A DNA stretch of 64,000 nucleotides, taken from positions 806,001-870,000 of the forward strand of contig CAXXXS010000001.1 of assembly GCA_963665085.2 (NCBI GenBank). Reading direction: 5' to 3'. This DNA comes from G963665085 sp963665085 (lineage in GTDB: Bacteria > Bacteroidota > Bacteroidia > Bacteroidales > JAAAOM01). The first letter of the stretch is position 1, and each line of letters starts with the position of its first letter. Of the stretch, positions 44,401-59,400 are shown piece after piece. The position numbers and the translations under genes are program-made. Below the pieces are notes generated by a model. It was not told the origin of the DNA. It saw only the letters and a program-made list of their open reading frames with translations, and did not search any database.

Positions 44401-47400
44401 TTATATAACCTACAAGGACCAAAGGGATTATTTGCTTTTACTGAAATAGGAACTGATAATGTTGGTGGTGCCCCAACTTATTTTGTAAAAACTTATAATC
44501 CACCAACAATAACTATAGATCCGGGAGATAATGTTATTTCAAATTATTATTTATATGCATATGAAGCAATTAATGCGGCGAATGCGGTTGTTGATAAGGT
44601 TTCTGAGTCAGATTTAAGTGAATCTTTTATTTCTGAAATTGTTGCAGAAGCTAAATTATTGCGAGCTTCTATATATTTTGATATGGTTCGCTTATTTGGA
44701 GATATCGTTGTTTTTGATAACACCACAACTTCTCTTGAAGGCTTGGAAAAAGCACGTTCGTCAGAAGATGAAGTATATGCAAAAATTGTTGATGATTTAA
44801 CAGAAGCAGAAGAAAACCTAAGTGATGATGGTCTGGACACTGGCAGGGCTAACAAATGGGTTGCCAAAGCTTTATTGGCAAAAGTATACCTCACTATTGG
44901 CAGTTACAGTGATGCTGCTTCAAAAACGGATGAAATTATTAGCTCAGATAGGTATAGTTTAGTTAGTGAATACAACGAATTGTTTAAACCAGGCAATAGT
45001 AGCCTTGATTCGGAGATTATGTTTGCTCTTCAATACTCTGCAAATTATCGTTGTGCTTTTTCCCTATGGCTAGCTCCTACTTCAGGATCAGGTTCATCGG
45101 TCTTTTATGCTGATCGCGATTTATACAGTGAATCGATTTATGAAGCTAATGATTTAAGGAAAGAATGGACGGTATATGATTCCATTCAATATGATGGAAA
45201 ATTGTATTATAACGAAGGCTATACTTACTTTCTTAAATTTGCTGAAGACTATTTGATTGATTTAGTCCCACAAGCGGAACTAGGTGAATACAATTATCCA
45301 GTCTTAAGATATGCAGATGTTTTGCTTATGAATTCAGAAGCAATAGCCAGGAGAGATGGAAGTCCAGAAAATGCTTATGAAGGTATAAATGCTGTAAGAG
45401 CAAGGAGCGGGCTGTCGTCTTTGTCAAGTTTGACACAAGAGGAATTTATGGAAAAACTGTTACATGAACGACGTGTTGAACTTGTTTTAGAAAGTCACCG
45501 TTGGTTCGATTTAAAACGTTTTGGTAAACTGTATGAGGTGATGAGCCATTTCAGTGGATACCAAACTTACCATGAACTTTATCCTATCCCTTCCAATGCG
45601 TTAACAGCAAATCCAGCGTTAACACAGAATGAGGGATACTAAATTCAATCAACAAGTGCACATTTAATATTACAGATTATCGTTTAAATACGATTTCTGT
45701 AGTATTAATTGCACTTGCTTAAATTCTTGTCTGTAGTTCGGGGAAGAAAATAATATAACTGATTTTATCAAAATCGACCATAAATTCGAAAATCTTATCT
45801 AATTGTTTCTTGTCTTTGAACCGTAGTATTCGTGGTGAAAAAAATGGAATTGGTATAATCAGTGAGAAACTTTTTAACCTTTAATTATATCAGGAACAAT
45901 GATGAGTACAAGAAAAGATGTTGACCTATAAAAAAAGATTTGTTCCAGCTAGGATAAATAAAACAATGAAACGAAGAAAATTTATACAAAATACAGTATT
46001 AACGACAACATTTGGAACAACGATCCCTTTCTCCTTTTCTTGTGGAAAGGTTCGATCCTCTCTTGAAACTTCTTTTCAATTTCCTCCAAATGAATCGCAC
46101 CCCTGGGTATTCTGGTTCTGGATAAATGGGAATATCTCCAAAGAAAGTATTACTGCCGACTTGGAAGCAATGAAAGAAGTTGGGGTTGGCGGTGTGATTT
46201 GGATGGAAGTAAGCGGGTCATACTGGGCTCCCAAAGGCTCTATTAAGTCCAATAGCCCGGAATGGCACGAAGCTTTTCAATGGGCAATTAGTGAAAGTAA
46301 AAGACTAGAGTTACAATTCAACATGACTTTTAATTTTGGGTATGGTTGTGGTGGCCCTTGGATAACACCTGAGAATTCGATGCAAAAGCTAATTTGGACT
46401 GAGACTGTAATAGATGGGGGTAAAAAAAAGAGTATTTCACTTAAAAAACCAACAATTGACAGATCCAAGCTTGAATCGTTTGAAAAAGAATGGTTTAGGC
46501 CTGATGAGCCAATGAATCCCGAGGTAAGAAATTTTATAGATAATGTCGATTCTTACAAAGATGTTGCGGTCCTTGCCTTACCATTGCAAGAAAATGAAAA
46601 AGCTGCTAATTATCGTATTCCTCAACTTGAATTTGAGTCAGGTCTTAAACGAGATCGGGATGATAGTAGTTTTAGAATGTACCCATATGACATTACCACT
46701 CTTCAAGACGCACTGTTATCAAAGGATAAGGTGATTGACATTACAAAATTTATGGATAGAAATGACACGCTTAACTGGGATGCCCCAAAAGGAAAGTGGC
46801 AAATAATCCGTTTCGGTCATGCATCTAACCTGCAATTAACCCGTCCGTGTCCTGGTGATATTATTGGATTGGAATGTGACAGACTAAGCAAAAAAGGTAT
46901 TGATAGCCATTATGATGCATTCACAAAAAAAATTATTGAAGAATGTGAAACTATGGCAAATTCATTTCCTTTTGTCCATATAGATAGCTGGGAAGCTCAC
47001 GGACAAAACTGGACATCTCAATTTCCTGAAGAGTTTAAAAGACGAAGAGGATATAGTCTTATATCCTGGTTACCGGTCTTGAGTGGCCGCATAATTGACA
47101 CTCCGGAGCTCAGTTCAAGATTTATGTATGATTTCAGGCTTACAGTAAGTGAAATGATACTTGATAATTTTGTCAGTCGGTTCAAGCAGCTTCTAAAACC
47201 TCATAACATAAACCTTTCCATTGAAGCCTATGGAAATATGGCTATAGACAATCTTGCGTATGCAGGAATTGCAGATATTCCTGTAAGTGAATTCTTCCCA
47301 AGCAAAGAAGGTGAAATCCCTGTAACACTAGATAAAACAAAGAAGTTCTACTTAAGTAATAAAGCAATGTCATCAGCAGCTCATACTTATGGGAAGGCAA

Positions 47401-50400
47401 TTAATGGTTGTGAGGCTTGGTCCAGCGACAGAGGATGGAGAGATCATCCATTTACTCTTAAAGCAATTGGAGATATGATGTTTTGTAAAGGAGTGAATAA
47501 AATGATTGGTCATTTATCGGCTCATCAACCCTATGAAAATATGGTTCCTGGCTTAACACACCGTAAATGGGGAATGCACTTCAATCGGTTTAATACATGG
47601 TGGTTTTACAGTCGTCCCTGGAATGATTATTTAGCACGCTGCCAGTTGATGCTTCAGAAAGGAGAATTTGTTGCTGATATACTTTATTGGTTTGGAGAAG
47701 GTTCTCCTATAAATGTTGTTCATATGGATTTTCAAGCCCCTTCGGGCTATGATTTTGATTACGTTTCCACTGAAATTGTAAAACAAATTCAGGTAAAAAA
47801 GGGGATGCTAACCTTACCTTCAGGAATGACTTATAGATATTTGCTTCTGCCTGACGATGAAAGAATTACTCTATCCATGATGAAAAAAGTAAAAGAATTG
47901 GTTGATGCTGGAGCAAAAGTGATCGCACAAAAAAGATTCACTGGTTCGCCAAGTCTGGTTGACTACCCCGAGGGTGATGAGGAAATTAAAAAGATAGCTG
48001 ATGATTTATATAACAATCACCGAATAATATATGGAAAAACAGTTACCCAGGTGTTAACTGAAGATAAATTATCCCCAGATTTTTCAGGTAGAAACCTGAA
48101 TTTTATTCACCGTAGAACTCAGACAGAAGACATATTTTTTATTGCAAATACTAAAAATGAAAGAATTGAGAGAGTAACATGTACATTCCGTGTCTCTAGT
48201 AAAATTCCTGAACTTTGGGATCCTGAAACAGGAAAAATACAAAATCTTCCAGAATATTATGAAGAAGAAAGTTGCACAAGTATTCCAATTGATTTTGAGC
48301 CTTTTCAAAGTTGGTTTGTAGTTTTTAGAAAAACCCCATCTATAAATAGAGTAACAGTAAAATCAAATTTTCTAAGACAAATTGATTTATATACAATTAC
48401 AGGTTCTTGGTTAGTGAAGTTCGACCAAAATTGGAGTAGGTTAAGAGAACCTGTAGTTTTTGATGACTTGATTGATTGGAGCAAACATCCCAATCCAGAA
48501 ATACAATATTTTTCAGGTACTGCTTCATATAGAAAAAATTTTGAGTTTACTCAAAAACCTGAATCCCCAATTTTTCTGGATTTGGGAAATGTACAAATCA
48601 TTGCCCGCGTCCGGGTAAACGAAGAGGATTGTGGAATTGCCTGGAAACCTCCCTACAGGGTTGACATTACATCTGCAATTCGTGAGGGCAATAATATACT
48701 TGAAATTGACGTGGTAAATACATGGGTTAACCGTTTGATTGGAGACGAGCAATTGCCTCTTGATAGTGAATGGAAGGACTGGGAAACCCTTGACCATTGG
48801 CCTAAATGGTTTTTAAATAATGAACATCGTTCATCAGGAAGGTTTACTTTCACCTCATGCAGACATTATAATAAAAATTCAAAGCTTACTGCATCGGGAT
48901 TGTTGAGCCCAGTGAAATTAATCTCTTTTACCTAAAGATAAAGTTTCTATTTGGGGTCAATAAAGAGAGCTGATAAAAATGAATATGGATTGATTAATAA
49001 CACAGAATAGAATTAAATATAAGAAAACTATGAAAAAAATACTACTTCTTTTTGTTTGTATATCCTTTTTATCTCAAGGATTTTCTCAACCCAACATTGA
49101 AAAAATGATGTGGTGGAAAGAAGCTAAATTCGGAATGTTTATCCACTGGGGTGTTTATTCTGTTCCAGCCGGGACATACAATGGAAAAGAGATAAAAGGG
49201 ATTAGTGAATGGATTATGAGCCGGGGTAAAATTCCTGTATCCGAATACAAACCTTATGCAAAACAATTCAACCCGGTAAAATATGATCCGGAAGTTTGGG
49301 TAAAATTAGCAAAAGAAGCTGGAATGAAATACATCGTAATTACCACAAAACATCATGATGGATTTGCTTTATTCGATTCAAAAGTAACAGATTGGGATGT
49401 TGTTGATGCTACTCCTTTTGGAAAAGATCTGCTAACACCTCTAGCAGAAGCTTGCCACCGTGAGGGGATCAAATTAGGCTTTTATTACTCACAGGCTCAG
49501 GACTGGAACCACCCAGGCGGGGCAGCAAGTGGTGGGCATTGGGACAAAGCCCAGGATGGCTCAATGGATGAATACCTTCAAAATATTGCAGTGCCACAGG
49601 TAAAAGAGATACTTTCTAATTATGGGCCGATTGATATTTTGTGGTGGGATACAGCTACAGATATGACAGAAGAACGTGCAGAAATGTTTTTGCCAATCAT
49701 CAACCAATATCCTAATCTAATAATTAATAATCGTTTAGGTGGTGGATACCAGGGAGATATAGATACTCCCGAACAAACTGTTCCAGAGACAGGCTTTCCC
49801 GGAAGAAACTGGGAAACCTGTATGACCATGAATGACAGCTGGGGATATAAATCGACCGATCATAACTGGAAATCAACAGAAACAATTATCCACAAACTGA
49901 TTGAGATTATAAGCAAAGGGGGGAATTACTTGTTAAACGTTGGCCCTACATCAGAAGGTTTGATTCCACAGCCCAGTATTGAGCGTTTACAAGAAGTTGG
50001 AAACTGGATGAAAATAAATGGAGAGTCGATATACGGAGCATCAGCAAGCCCATTCCCATATCTTTCGTGGGGTCGCTGTACCCAAAAAGAAAACAAACTT
50101 TACCTTCATGTTTTTGATTGGCCTAAAAATGGCAAACTATCTGTTCCTCTTTTAAATAATGTTAAAAAGGCATATCTGTTAAGTAATCCTAAACAAACAT
50201 TCAAAGTAAAAAAATCAAAGAACAAAAATATCATACAACTAAACTGTTCTGCTCCGGATCCGATTGCTTCTGTGATTGTTTTGGAATTAAATGAAACCCC
50301 TCGTGTACTCCCTATACCTTCTGCAGGGAAAAAAGTCCTGGCTTCTTCAACAAAAAAAGATACAGATGCCGCTTTCTTGGTTGATGGCAATCCAAAAAAC

Positions 50401-53400
50401 AAATGGCAACCAGAAGACAGTGACTTAGAGAGATGGGTGGAAATTGATTTAGGGGAAAATATTAAAATCGGTTCATTTTCTTTGGTCGAGCCTTGGCATC
50501 CCTGGAACCTAAAAACCCAAAAAATTGAAATTCAATACAAGAAAAAAGAAAAATGGCTCCCTCTTACAAATATTACAACAACAGGAATAGGAACCACACA
50601 GTCAATTGAGCCAGTAAAAGCCCGGTATTTCAGATTAAGAATAATTGATTCGAATGCTGAGCCTACTTTAAATGAATGGATCTTATATAGGGCAGAATAA
50701 ACTATTAAAATGAAATCAATAAATCTATCAAGTCCTATCGAAAGTTAAAATAATTCGAAATGAAAAAAATGCTATTATTCTTCGGTTTATCTTTAGTAAT
50801 ATTTAGCTGTACTGTAAAACTGCCAATTAAATACTCATACAATATTTCTGATAAAAAAGAATACAAAATTGTTTTAATGGGAGGGCAATCAAATATGGTT
50901 GGAAAAGGAAAAATTGAAGTCCTAAATAAAATGAACTTTAAAAATATATCCTACTTTGATTTTGGACTAGAGCCAAACTTCATAAACCCAATCGATAATT
51001 TTGGTCCTGAAGTTGGAGTTGCAGAAGAACTAAACAATAATTTTCCAAATGAAAACTTTATCCTGATTAAATATGCAATTGGTGGTTCTTCTTTGTTAGA
51101 TTGGTCTCCAAACTACAGTAAAGAAAAAGCTGAAATAACCGGATATCCTGAATTTGGCAACATGTATGAAAAACTATTAAACAAAATTGACAGTGTGACA
51201 GCTGGTTTAAATTATGAAATAGTTGCTTTATTATGGATGCAGGGAGAAAGAGATGCAAGAATACCTGAAGCAGGGAAGGATTATTATAATAATTTTAAAC
51301 TACTAATTAGTTCTCTACGAAATGATTTAAATAGTCCGAATTTGCCTATAATTTATGGAAAAATTAGTCCTCCCAAAGATAAATATCCGGCAGTTGATAC
51401 TGTTGTTAGTGCGCAATTAAAAATAAATCAAGACCTCCATAACATGTATATTATCAGCACTGACGATATCGAAAAATGGGATGATAATACTCATTATTCA
51501 TCAAATGGCCAATTAGAACTTGGAAGAGAATTCGGTTCAAAGTTAGTTGAAATACTAGAAAATTGAAGGATATAACATTTTATGTTAAAGCATGATAGAT
51601 AATTGACTACCAAACTTAAAGTATTTAGAATTATATGACTATGAACAAATATTTTAACAAAACAAAAATTCCTTTATTTACAGGATTATTTCTGGCGTCT
51701 TGTAACCCACAGTCACAAAAAGATATTATAAGCTCGCATCCCAATATTATTATAATTAATTCTGATGACATGGGATGGAACGATTTAGCTTGTTATGGTA
51801 ATACCATACACGAAACACCACATATTGATGCATTTGCAAAAGAATCGGTTAGGTTTACCGACTTTTATGCAGCAGCCCCAGTTTGTACACCAACGCGTGC
51901 ATCTATAATGACAGGGAAATACCCAGCCCGTTTGCACATGACTGTTTGGAGTGAAAATGCCAGAGGTGAACATGGTATTATCAATGGGAAAAAATTAATA
52001 CCAGGTGAAGCAATTGCCGATCTTCCATTAGATGAAATTACGATAGCCGAAGTATTAAAAAAGCAAGGTTACCATACTATACATATAGGAAAATGGCATC
52101 TCGGAGAATCAGAATATTATCCTGAGACACAAGGATTTGATATTAATATTGGTGGTGGTTCATGGGGATGCCCGGCTACCTTTTTTTACCCTTATACCGG
52201 TCCTTTTAGCGGTGGCCAAAGATATATTCCAGGTCTTGGGCGTTTGGGTTCAGAAAAAAACAACTACTTTAAAAACAGGGAAAACGAATATTTGACTGAT
52301 CGTTTAACAGAAGAAGCTATATCAATTATACAAGATGCTGTGTCTACAGATAAGCCATTTTTCCTAAATCTAAACTACTATGCCGTACATACCCCGATTG
52401 AAGCTCCCAACAGCATTGTAGAATATTACCAAGATAAAATTTCAAAAACAGGAAAAAAATTAAATCCTGTATATGCGGCAATGGTTCATAAAGTTGACCA
52501 AAATGTAGGGCGAATTTTAAAAGCCATTGAAAATTTAGGAATATACAATAATACAATTGTTGTTTTTACATCCGATAACGGAGGCTTTATATTTACTGAC
52601 AAAGGCGAAAAAATAGCGGATAACTTCCCCTTGCGTTCCGGGAAAGGTTCGTTGTATGAGGGAGGAATTCGTATCCCATTGATTGTCCGTTATCCGGGGA
52701 TAACACCCAAGGGGGCAAACTGTAATATCCCGGTAATTAGCAACGATTTTTTTCCAACTTTTTGTGAGATAGCAGGGATTGACACAAAACTTTTTGTAAC
52801 AGATGGTATGAGTTTATTGCCCGTGTTACAAAACCCAAAGGTAGATTTGCCAAGAGAATCTTTATTTTGGCATTATCCACATTATTACTTAACAACTACA
52901 CCGGTGTCTGCGGTAAGGTGCGGTGACTGGAAACTGCTAAAATATTACGAAAACAGTACAGTTGAACTTTATAATCTGAAAGATGACATTGCCGAAAAAA
53001 TAAATTTGGCAGAGAAAAAACCAGAAATTACCAATGAAATCTTAAAAAAACTTGACAACTGGTTGGAAGAAACAAATGCATCAATGCCTAAAATAAATCC
53101 AGTCTATTCAACAAAAAAATAATTATTGAAAAATGAATTTATTGACAAAATCAACATCCTTTTATATAGTCTTATTCCTTGTAATCATTAACACTGCATG
53201 TAAAAAGAATAATGTAAAAAAAATTCGGCCTAATGTTATAATAATTTATACTGATGATCAAGGAGCTATCGATTTGAATTGTTATGGGGCAAAAGATTTG
53301 GAAACGCCCAATATGGACAAACTTGTACAAAGCGGAATAAAATTTTCTAGTTTTTATGCTGCTCCAATATGTGGTCCATCCCGAGCCGGATTGATGACAG

Positions 53401-56400
53401 GAAAGGTTCCCCAACGAACAGGTATGTTGGAAAACGATAAAGGGGCAGGAGATATGGAACATTCAGGAATGCCCACAGAAGAATATACCATGGCTGAAAT
53501 GTTTAAAAATGCCGGATATAATACAGCACTCTTAGGAAAATGGCATTTAGGGTATACCAAAGAACGACAACCAGGAGAACAAGGATTTGATTATTGGTTC
53601 GGCCATTTGGTAGGATGTATGGACAATTATTCACATTATTTCTATTGGAACGGGGCTAATCGTCATGTTTTGTACAGAAATGGTAAAGAAGTATTTTACC
53701 CTGGACAGTATTTTCCGGATTTAATGGTAAAAGAAGCCTCTGCTTTTATCGATAAAAATAAAGAACAACCATTTTTCCTATATTTTGCAATGAACACGCC
53801 TCATTATCCCTATCAAGGAACTCCCGAATGGTTAAAATATTATCAAGATAAAGGTGTTGTTTACCCACGCGATTTATATGCAGCATTCATTTCTACCATG
53901 GACGATAAGATTGGCGAGTTATTAAATAAACTGGAAAAAGAAGGTTTACGTGAAAATACGATTATTATTTTTCAGAGCGATAACGGTTATTCTACCGAGA
54001 AACGCGCCCACTGCGGAGGAGGAACTGCAGGTAATCTTAGAGGTTCAAAATTCAGTTTGTTTGAAGGAGGAATTCGTGTTCCGGCAGCTATAAGTTGGCC
54101 TGGCAAACTAAAAGCAGGTGAAACTCGGGAACAAATGGCATCTAATTGCGATTGGATGCCAACTTTGGCTGAATTATGTGGGATTGATTTGGATACCAGT
54201 GATTTGGATGGCCGAAGCCTTGTTCCACTTTTAGAAGATAATAATTTAGAAAGCAGACATTCCGATGGGTTTTGTTGGAAATTCCAAGAGCAATGGGTTG
54301 CAAGAAAAGGAGATTGGAAATTGTTAGGAAACCCAAAGATCATGGGTGAAGAATTTACTTACGGGGATTCACTCTTTCTTGTTAATTTAAATAAAGATCC
54401 TGGTGAAAAAAACAATCTTTCTTTAAAATATCCTGAAAAAGTAGACGAACTGTTAAAACAATATAAAAAATGGCAGGAGAGAAATTACGAATCCAATAAA
54501 AAAACATATGAAATCTCCGCGAGCAAATAATCATTAACAGACACATGAGAATGAGCATTCCCGAATATTAAATTACACTTTACCGTTATAAACAAAAAAA
54601 ATGAGAAACAAAAAATTCAATATTCGAAATCTATATTTTTCAATAAAAAAGAGAAGAATAATCCTTGTTTTATCACTTTTCTTATTGTTATCCTGTACAA
54701 ATAAAAATACTACTAAAGATTATACACAATATGTCAATCCGATGATAGGAACGGGAGCTAATGGAGCAATATCTCCTATTTCAGGTATTCCGTTTGGTAT
54801 GATTCAGGTAGGTCCTGACAGCCGTGAAGGTGGTTCTGGTTATCATTACAGTGACAACACAATACAGGGATTTAGTCATTTTCATAAAAGTGGTGGTGGC
54901 TGTAGTGATTATTTAGATATTTTATTACAACCCATATCTGGCGCATTGTGGAATAATGATATACAATATCCTACAGATGGTTTTTCTTTCCCTTTTACTC
55001 ATGAAAATGAAAAGGCGACTCCTGGCAATTACACAATTAAATTCGACAATCCTAACATAAAGGTATCATTAACAGCGACTGCCAGGTGTGCTTTTCATCA
55101 GTATATATTTCCAGAAAAGGGTAAAAATTTTGTTGCTATCGATCTAAAACATGGAGCAAGAGGAGGATGTACCATTGTTCCCGAAGATAATTATGATACT
55201 GTTAAGATATCGAATATCAAAATTATAGATGAATACACAATTGAAGGATGCCGTATTTCTGTCGGGCAAGCTAAAGAGGCTCATGCCTATTTTTATGCAG
55301 TATTTTCAAAGCCATTCAAATCGGTTCAACTTTTTAAAAACAGGCAAAAACACAAGAATAACACATTTGCAGAAGGAACAGATATCCGTTCAATTTTACA
55401 ATTTGATTTATCAAAAGAAAAAGATTTATATGTAAAAGTTGGAATATCAAATGTAGGGACAGAAGGAGCCAGAAAAAACCTTGAGAAAGAAATTCCTGAT
55501 TGGAATTTCCAACAGGTAAAAGAACAGGCAAAAAAGGCATGGAACCGCGAATTATCAAAAATTGAGATAGAAACTGATAATGTAAAACAACGAGAGATAT
55601 TTTACAGTTCTCTCTATTTTACAAAAATGTATCCCATGTTATGGATGGATGTAGACGGGAGCTATCGAGGTGCAGATTACAAAATTCATAAAGCAGAAGG
55701 ATTCAATTATTATGGTGGACATATGGGTTTCTGGGATACATACAGGGCATCTTATCCATTGTTAACAATTACCAATCCGGAAGTAGCTAACGATATTGTA
55801 AAAACCAGTCTCGCATTTTATAACGATTGCGGACAACTACCTATATTACCAGCTTTTGGATGTGAATCGTACCAGATGACTGGGCTTCATGTTATGCAAT
55901 TTATAGCAGATTGTTATATAAAAGGAATCCGAAATTACGATGCAGAAAAAGTATTTGAAGCAATGAAATCCACATCTATGCGAGACACTACTGGCTTTTC
56001 GATGCGTTACTTCACCGGTTTAAAAAACTACAAAAAATATGGCTATATCCCGGCAGATCTTGAAATGGAGGCTGTTGCCAGAACCCTTGATTATGCATAC
56101 AACGATTGGGGAGTTGCCCAAATGGCAAAAATGTTGAAAAAAACAGATGATTATAATTTTTTTATAAAACGAGCTGGTTCTTACAAAAATATTTTTGACA
56201 CCTCAACAGGGTTTATGCGCGGAAAAAAAGTTGATGGTTCCTGGAGCAGCCCTTTCGATCCATATTCAACTAGTCATCGCAGGGATAATTATTGCGAGGG
56301 CAATGCCTGGCAATGGACATTCTCTGTGCCACATGATGCAGCAGGTTTAGCAAAGTTATTTGGAGGGAATGAAAAAATGAGTAAAAAGCTTGATAGCTAT

Positions 56401-59400
56401 TTTACGGCATCTTCTCAACTTACAGGAGATATTCCTTCAACAGATATTTCCGGTTTTATTGGACAATATGCACATGGGAATGAACCGGGTCATCATAATA
56501 TCTATTTATACAGCTATTTGGGGCAACCCTGGAAAACACAAAAGTATGTAAACCAAGTGTTAAATACACTTTACGACAATACCCCAGAAGGTATTTGTGG
56601 TAATGAAGACACAGGACAGATGTCTGCATGGTATGTTTTTAGTGCTTTAGGGATTTACCCTGCTCGCCCAGGAGATGGTAATTATATTATTGCAAGTCCT
56701 TTGTTTAAGAAAGTAACTATTAGCCTTCCTAACGGGAAAAAACTAATTATTAAAACAACTAAACAATCGGATCAAGATATTTATATCCAGTCGGTTACTT
56801 TTAATGGAGATCCATATCATAAAGTCTTTTTTGAACATAAAGATCTGATGGAAGGTGGCGAGATTATTTTTGAAATGGGAACTGAAGCTAACCAATTTTG
56901 GGGAACAAGTGAAAGTGATTGGCCTCCTTCTATGCAAAACGAATTAACAGAATAAACAAATAACAATTGTTTTTAACCAAAATAAATCTTGATATGAAGA
57001 CACAAAATCATATTTTTTTTATTATTCGGCATATGTTATTAATAGCATCTCTTTTATTAATCGTAAGTGGATTTACTACTTATGCACAAAAAATACCGGA
57101 AAATAAAGGATTGCCAGAAAAACAATTTCGTCAGGAAATTTGCCTGAATGGCTTATGGGATTTTAAAAGTGATGTAGACTCAATCTGGACAAAAATCAGG
57201 GTTCCTGGCCTGTATTCAGTTCTAATGAACGCTAATTTTGGACGAGAAATCTGGGATCCATTTAAATATCCCATGAGATGGAACAAAAAAGGCGGTATTT
57301 ATAAAAAATCAATATCCTTACCCAAGGATATGAACGGAAAAGTTGCTGCTTTTTACTGTGGTTCAAGTTGTTTTCATACCTATGTTGAATTAAATAACAA
57401 ATCGGTTGGCGAATTTCATGATGGTTTTTTCCCTTTTGAATTTAAACTAAATGATGCAATAAATAAGGTTGGAGAGGAAAATCTCCTTACCGTGAGGGTA
57501 AGCGGTGAAGATGAACTTACTTCCAGTGGTGAATCCAGAGGTAATAGAGGAATACGGGAAGATACTTACCTAAAAATTTATCCTGAAATTTATATTGATC
57601 CGCTATCTACAGTTATTAATACCCATCTTACAGAAAAACAATTGGAAGTTTCTGTAAGAATTAACAATACAAGTGGAAAAGAAGTAAAAATATTTGTCCG
57701 TAATTTCATTACCGACAGTCTAGGCCAAGTTGTAAAAGAATTTGACGGAGGTTGGGAAACTATTTCTGCTAATAATACAGTACAAAAAAGAATGGTTAGC
57801 CCTTGGGATAAACCACATTTATGGACCTTGTACGATCCGTATCTTTACCACCTACATACAGTTCTTTATACAGAAGAAGGTACCCCTTTTGATAAGAACA
57901 CTCAAAGGTTTGGATTCCGGGAAATTAGTATAAACAAACATCACATTTACCTTAACGGAGAAGAACTTTACCTGCATGGTAGTTCTGGCCATGATCTTGG
58001 CGATCTCCAGGGGACAAAAGAATACATGAAAGAATGGCTTCTCCAATTAAAAGCAATGGGAATCAATTTTGCCAGGATGCATATTTATCCCCGTCACAAG
58101 GTTCTTTACGATGCAGCTGACGAAGTAGGCTTCCTATTAGAAGCGGAAGCAGCATTCCATTTTGTTGTGCCCGAAAATGAATCTGTATGGAAAATGCACC
58201 TTGATAACTTGGTCAAAAGTCAACGCAACCATCCCAGTATTTTCCTATGGAGTGTATCAAATGAACTACGCTGGCAAGGCGGTGGTGAACACAAAGAGCT
58301 TATTGATTATGTTAAAACGTTAGATAATACCCGTCCTGTATTCGCCAGTGACTTTTCCCTGGAATCCCAACATGGAGATGTGTTAGGCCATCATTACAAC
58401 CCTGAAACCGCATTTGAAGAGTGGGAGAAATTTGGATCCGACAAGCCTATGATATGGGACGAACTGGGTAGCGTGTGGCAAAAAGAGAGGCCCCTTTATA
58501 ACGGTACTGCCGGTTACGAAGCAAGTTCCCAGGATTGGGCAACTGGTATGTGGCGTGATGGATACGACCAAATTTTTTCGGACATACAAGGAATGGTAGA
58601 TGGAAAAATTATCAACGGTGAATTACATCGTGTAAATGCATATGTTCCCTGGGATTTTAGCTATTGTTTTATGCGCTGGCAACCAACAAATAAATTTCGT
58701 GATTTATGGCTGCAACACGATAGTCTTACTGGTTTTGGCACTAAATTAAGGATAATTCAGTCCTGTGCATCAACTGTAAATGTATGGGATAAAACCCTAC
58801 CTGTTTTTGAGCCGAATCCAGGCTACTACATTTTTGAAAAACATATTCGAACAGTCCGTTTTTTTGATACAGATGATATTCAAAGTTATTTTGGGGGTAC
58901 TAACATACAAAAAAGAGGTAAGTTGTACTATGAAGCCCTTAGAACGGCTGATGCTATTCATAGCAGCATTGAACTTGAGAATGGAAAGGAACAAAACACA
59001 AATATTCAGCAAATAAGTTTATCGCCCGGCGATATCCGTGATGATGTAGTTTGCAATTTTTCTGTCCCAACAGTACATAAAGTCACTCCTGCTTATTTGA
59101 ATAGGAATTTCTATAAAGGACAGGAACTAATATTTACAGATAAATTGGCAATAAAACTATTTCCAACATTAAAGGAAATCATTGGTTCTGTACCCACAGG
59201 TAAAATCGCTATATTGAACAACAAAGATTTAATCAACTTTTTCAATAACAACGGATTAAGTATTTCCTCTATAGAAAAGATCAAACCAGAAAAATTAAAA
59301 AAGTATGATTTAATCATAATAAATAGTCGTTCTGAAATTCCTTCTCCTATGCTAAACAGCTATTTAACTAATGGAGGGAAAGTACTTGTATTGGATAATG